Below are positions 7,801-7,912 of a stretch of 7,912 nucleotides of DNA, one piece after another. A model generated the notes under the pieces. The model was given only the letters and a program-made list of their open reading frames with translations, searched no databases and had not been told where the DNA came from. The translations under genes and the position numbers were made by a program. Within the stretch, counting starts at the first letter, position 1. Every line of letters begins with the position of its first letter. Source of the DNA: Candidatus Nanopelagicaceae bacterium (GTDB taxonomy: Bacteria; Actinomycetota; Actinomycetes; Nanopelagicales; Nanopelagicaceae); contig CANLFL010000034.1 in the NCBI GenBank assembly GCA_947489825.1, forward strand, positions 1 through 7,912. Reading direction: 5' to 3'.

Positions 7801-7912
7801 GATCTTGCCCAACTCATCCATGACCTTAAGAATGCAAATAAGAATGCACGTATCCACGTCAAACTTGTAGCAGAAGTGGGTGTCGGAACTGTTGCAGCTG
7901 GAGTATCAAAGG
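4810..7912 (+). CDS. gltB: Glutamate synthase large subunit, 3' end cut by window
   Basis: GltB turns glutamine and 2-oxoglutarate into two glutamates, the assimilation step after glutamine synthetase, normally with GltD supplying electrons from NADPH. The frame is open to the window end, giving 1034 of roughly 1500 residues. The class II amidotransferase domain comes first: [10 protein letters not shown] places the nucleophile at Cys23, so a 22-residue propeptide must be removed. It continues with [27 protein letters not shown] (218-228), [14 protein letters not shown] from 239, SDSASFDE from 281, and DRNGLRPSR. The central domain includes [10 protein letters not shown] from 513 and [12 protein letters not shown]. 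The FMN/synthase domain begins near 870 with GAMSYGS (875-881), SNTGEGGED (901-909) and [20 protein letters not shown] from 944. The sequence stops at [15 protein letters not shown], before the 3Fe-4S cysteines and the C-terminal GXGXG domain. No frameshift or missing active-site residue is seen. gltD would be expected downstream. Confidence 0.97.
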   Translation, partial: MALPSTFPAAQGLYNPANEHDACGVAMVATLNKIATHEIVAQALTALRNLDHRGAAGAEPDSGDGAGILIRVPDAFYRAATNFDLPAEGSYATGIAFIQPGFDPTALIESLAAQEGLVIIGWRDLPTNPISVGKTAQSVMPIFKQLFIKSITGESGMALDRLAFALRKQAEHAGEIYFPSFSSQTIVYKGMLTTGQLEEFFPDLSDERVVSPLALVHSRFSTNTFPSWPLAHPYRFIAHNGEINTVKGNRNWMRAREALLESDLIPGDISRLFPIVEMSGSDSASFDEVLELLYLGGRSLPHAVLMMIPEAWENHATMSQKRRDFYAFHSSLMEPWDGPACVTFTDGHQVGAVLDRNGLRPSRFWVTHDGLVVLASEAGVLDFPAERIARKGRLQPGKMFLVDIEAGRIIEDDEIKDSLADAAPYGKWLQGGVVKLSDLPAREHIIYPHSSVVRRQRAFGYTEEELRIIITPMAKNGAEALGSMGTDTPIAALSNKPRVLFDYFTQLFAQVTNPPLDAIREEIVTSLGGSIGPEHNLLDPGPQSCRQITLPFPVIDNDELAKIIHVNADEDYSHLQSYVVRGLFPVTGDGNTLRNRLDEIREEVSKAIADGARIIVLSDRNGDAEDTPIPSLLLTAAVHHHLIRQKTRTKVGLVVEAGDVREVHHVALLIGYGAAAVNPYLAMESAEDLVIQGVITGITPEKAVHNIIKALGKGVLKVMSKMGISTIASYTGAQVFEAIGIAQDVVDEFFVGTTSRLGGVDLDVIAEETIKRHHIAYPPGGEVPGTKRLPIGGEYQWRRDGEPHLFNPETVFTLQHATRSKRYDVFKRYTKAVDDQSTALMTLRGLFEFDTATHTPISVDEVESIASIVKRFSTGAMSYGSISQEAHETLAIAMNRLGAKSNTGEGGEDPSRFTPEANGDSKRSSIKQVASGRFGVTSEYLVNADDIQIKVAQGAKPGEGGQLPGNKVYPWIAAVRYSTPGVGLISPPPHHDIYSIEDLAQLIHDLKNANKNARIHVKLVAEVGVGTVAAGVSK

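Noticed and set aside
1..7912. Mobile element, defence or other undescribed multi-gene system
   Set aside because: All genes belong to known housekeeping families in a recognised actinobacterial order, with no integrase, transposase, terminal repeats or abrupt change in composition.

Overview
The window reads almost entirely left to right on the + strand as seven protein genes, two of them cut by the window edges: trpB (3' part), trpA, a MauE/DoxX-type membrane protein, a membrane-anchored DsbA-like thiol oxidoreductase, lgt, a VIT1/CCC1-family membrane transporter, and gltB (5' two thirds). There are no RNA genes, mobile elements, CRISPR arrays or long repeats. No stretch over 120 bases lacks a gene.

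Organism (inference): the order trpB-trpA-(thiol redox genes)-lgt-VIT-gltB is a known actinobacterial arrangement, and the TrpB, Lgt and GltB sequences look actinobacterial. A few lines counted by eye run from about 38 to 58 % G+C, so the window is probably near 50 %, low for the phylum. Genes are tightly packed, with ATGA stop/start overlaps and very short gaps. This fits a streamlined freshwater actinobacterium, such as the acI/Nanopelagicales group or a small Microbacteriaceae, but the sequence alone does not settle the taxon.

Layout: positions 1-1850 encode the two tryptophan synthase subunits, 2 bases apart. Positions 1847-3099 hold a two-gene extracytoplasmic thiol-redox unit, joined to trpA and to each other by 4-base overlaps. 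Positions 3143-3970 encode Lgt, the first enzyme of lipoprotein maturation. Its ribosome binding site lies in the 3' arm of a hairpin that begins just after the dsbA-like stop codon. Positions 3980-4693 encode the VIT-family transporter. The 116-base gap at 4694-4809 is the only real intergenic region and is rich in inverted repeats. It probably ends the upstream unit and carries the gltB promoter and leader. From 4810 to the end runs gltB, the glutamate synthase large subunit, open in one frame without interruption.

How the genes relate: TrpB/TrpA complete tryptophan synthesis, and GltB makes glutamate from glutamine and 2-oxoglutarate. The MauE-like and DsbA-like proteins and Lgt all act at the outer face of the membrane on exported proteins. 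I see no undescribed multi-gene system here. The best second-look items are the lgt hairpin, the tandem hairpins before gltB, and the MauE-DsbA pairing.
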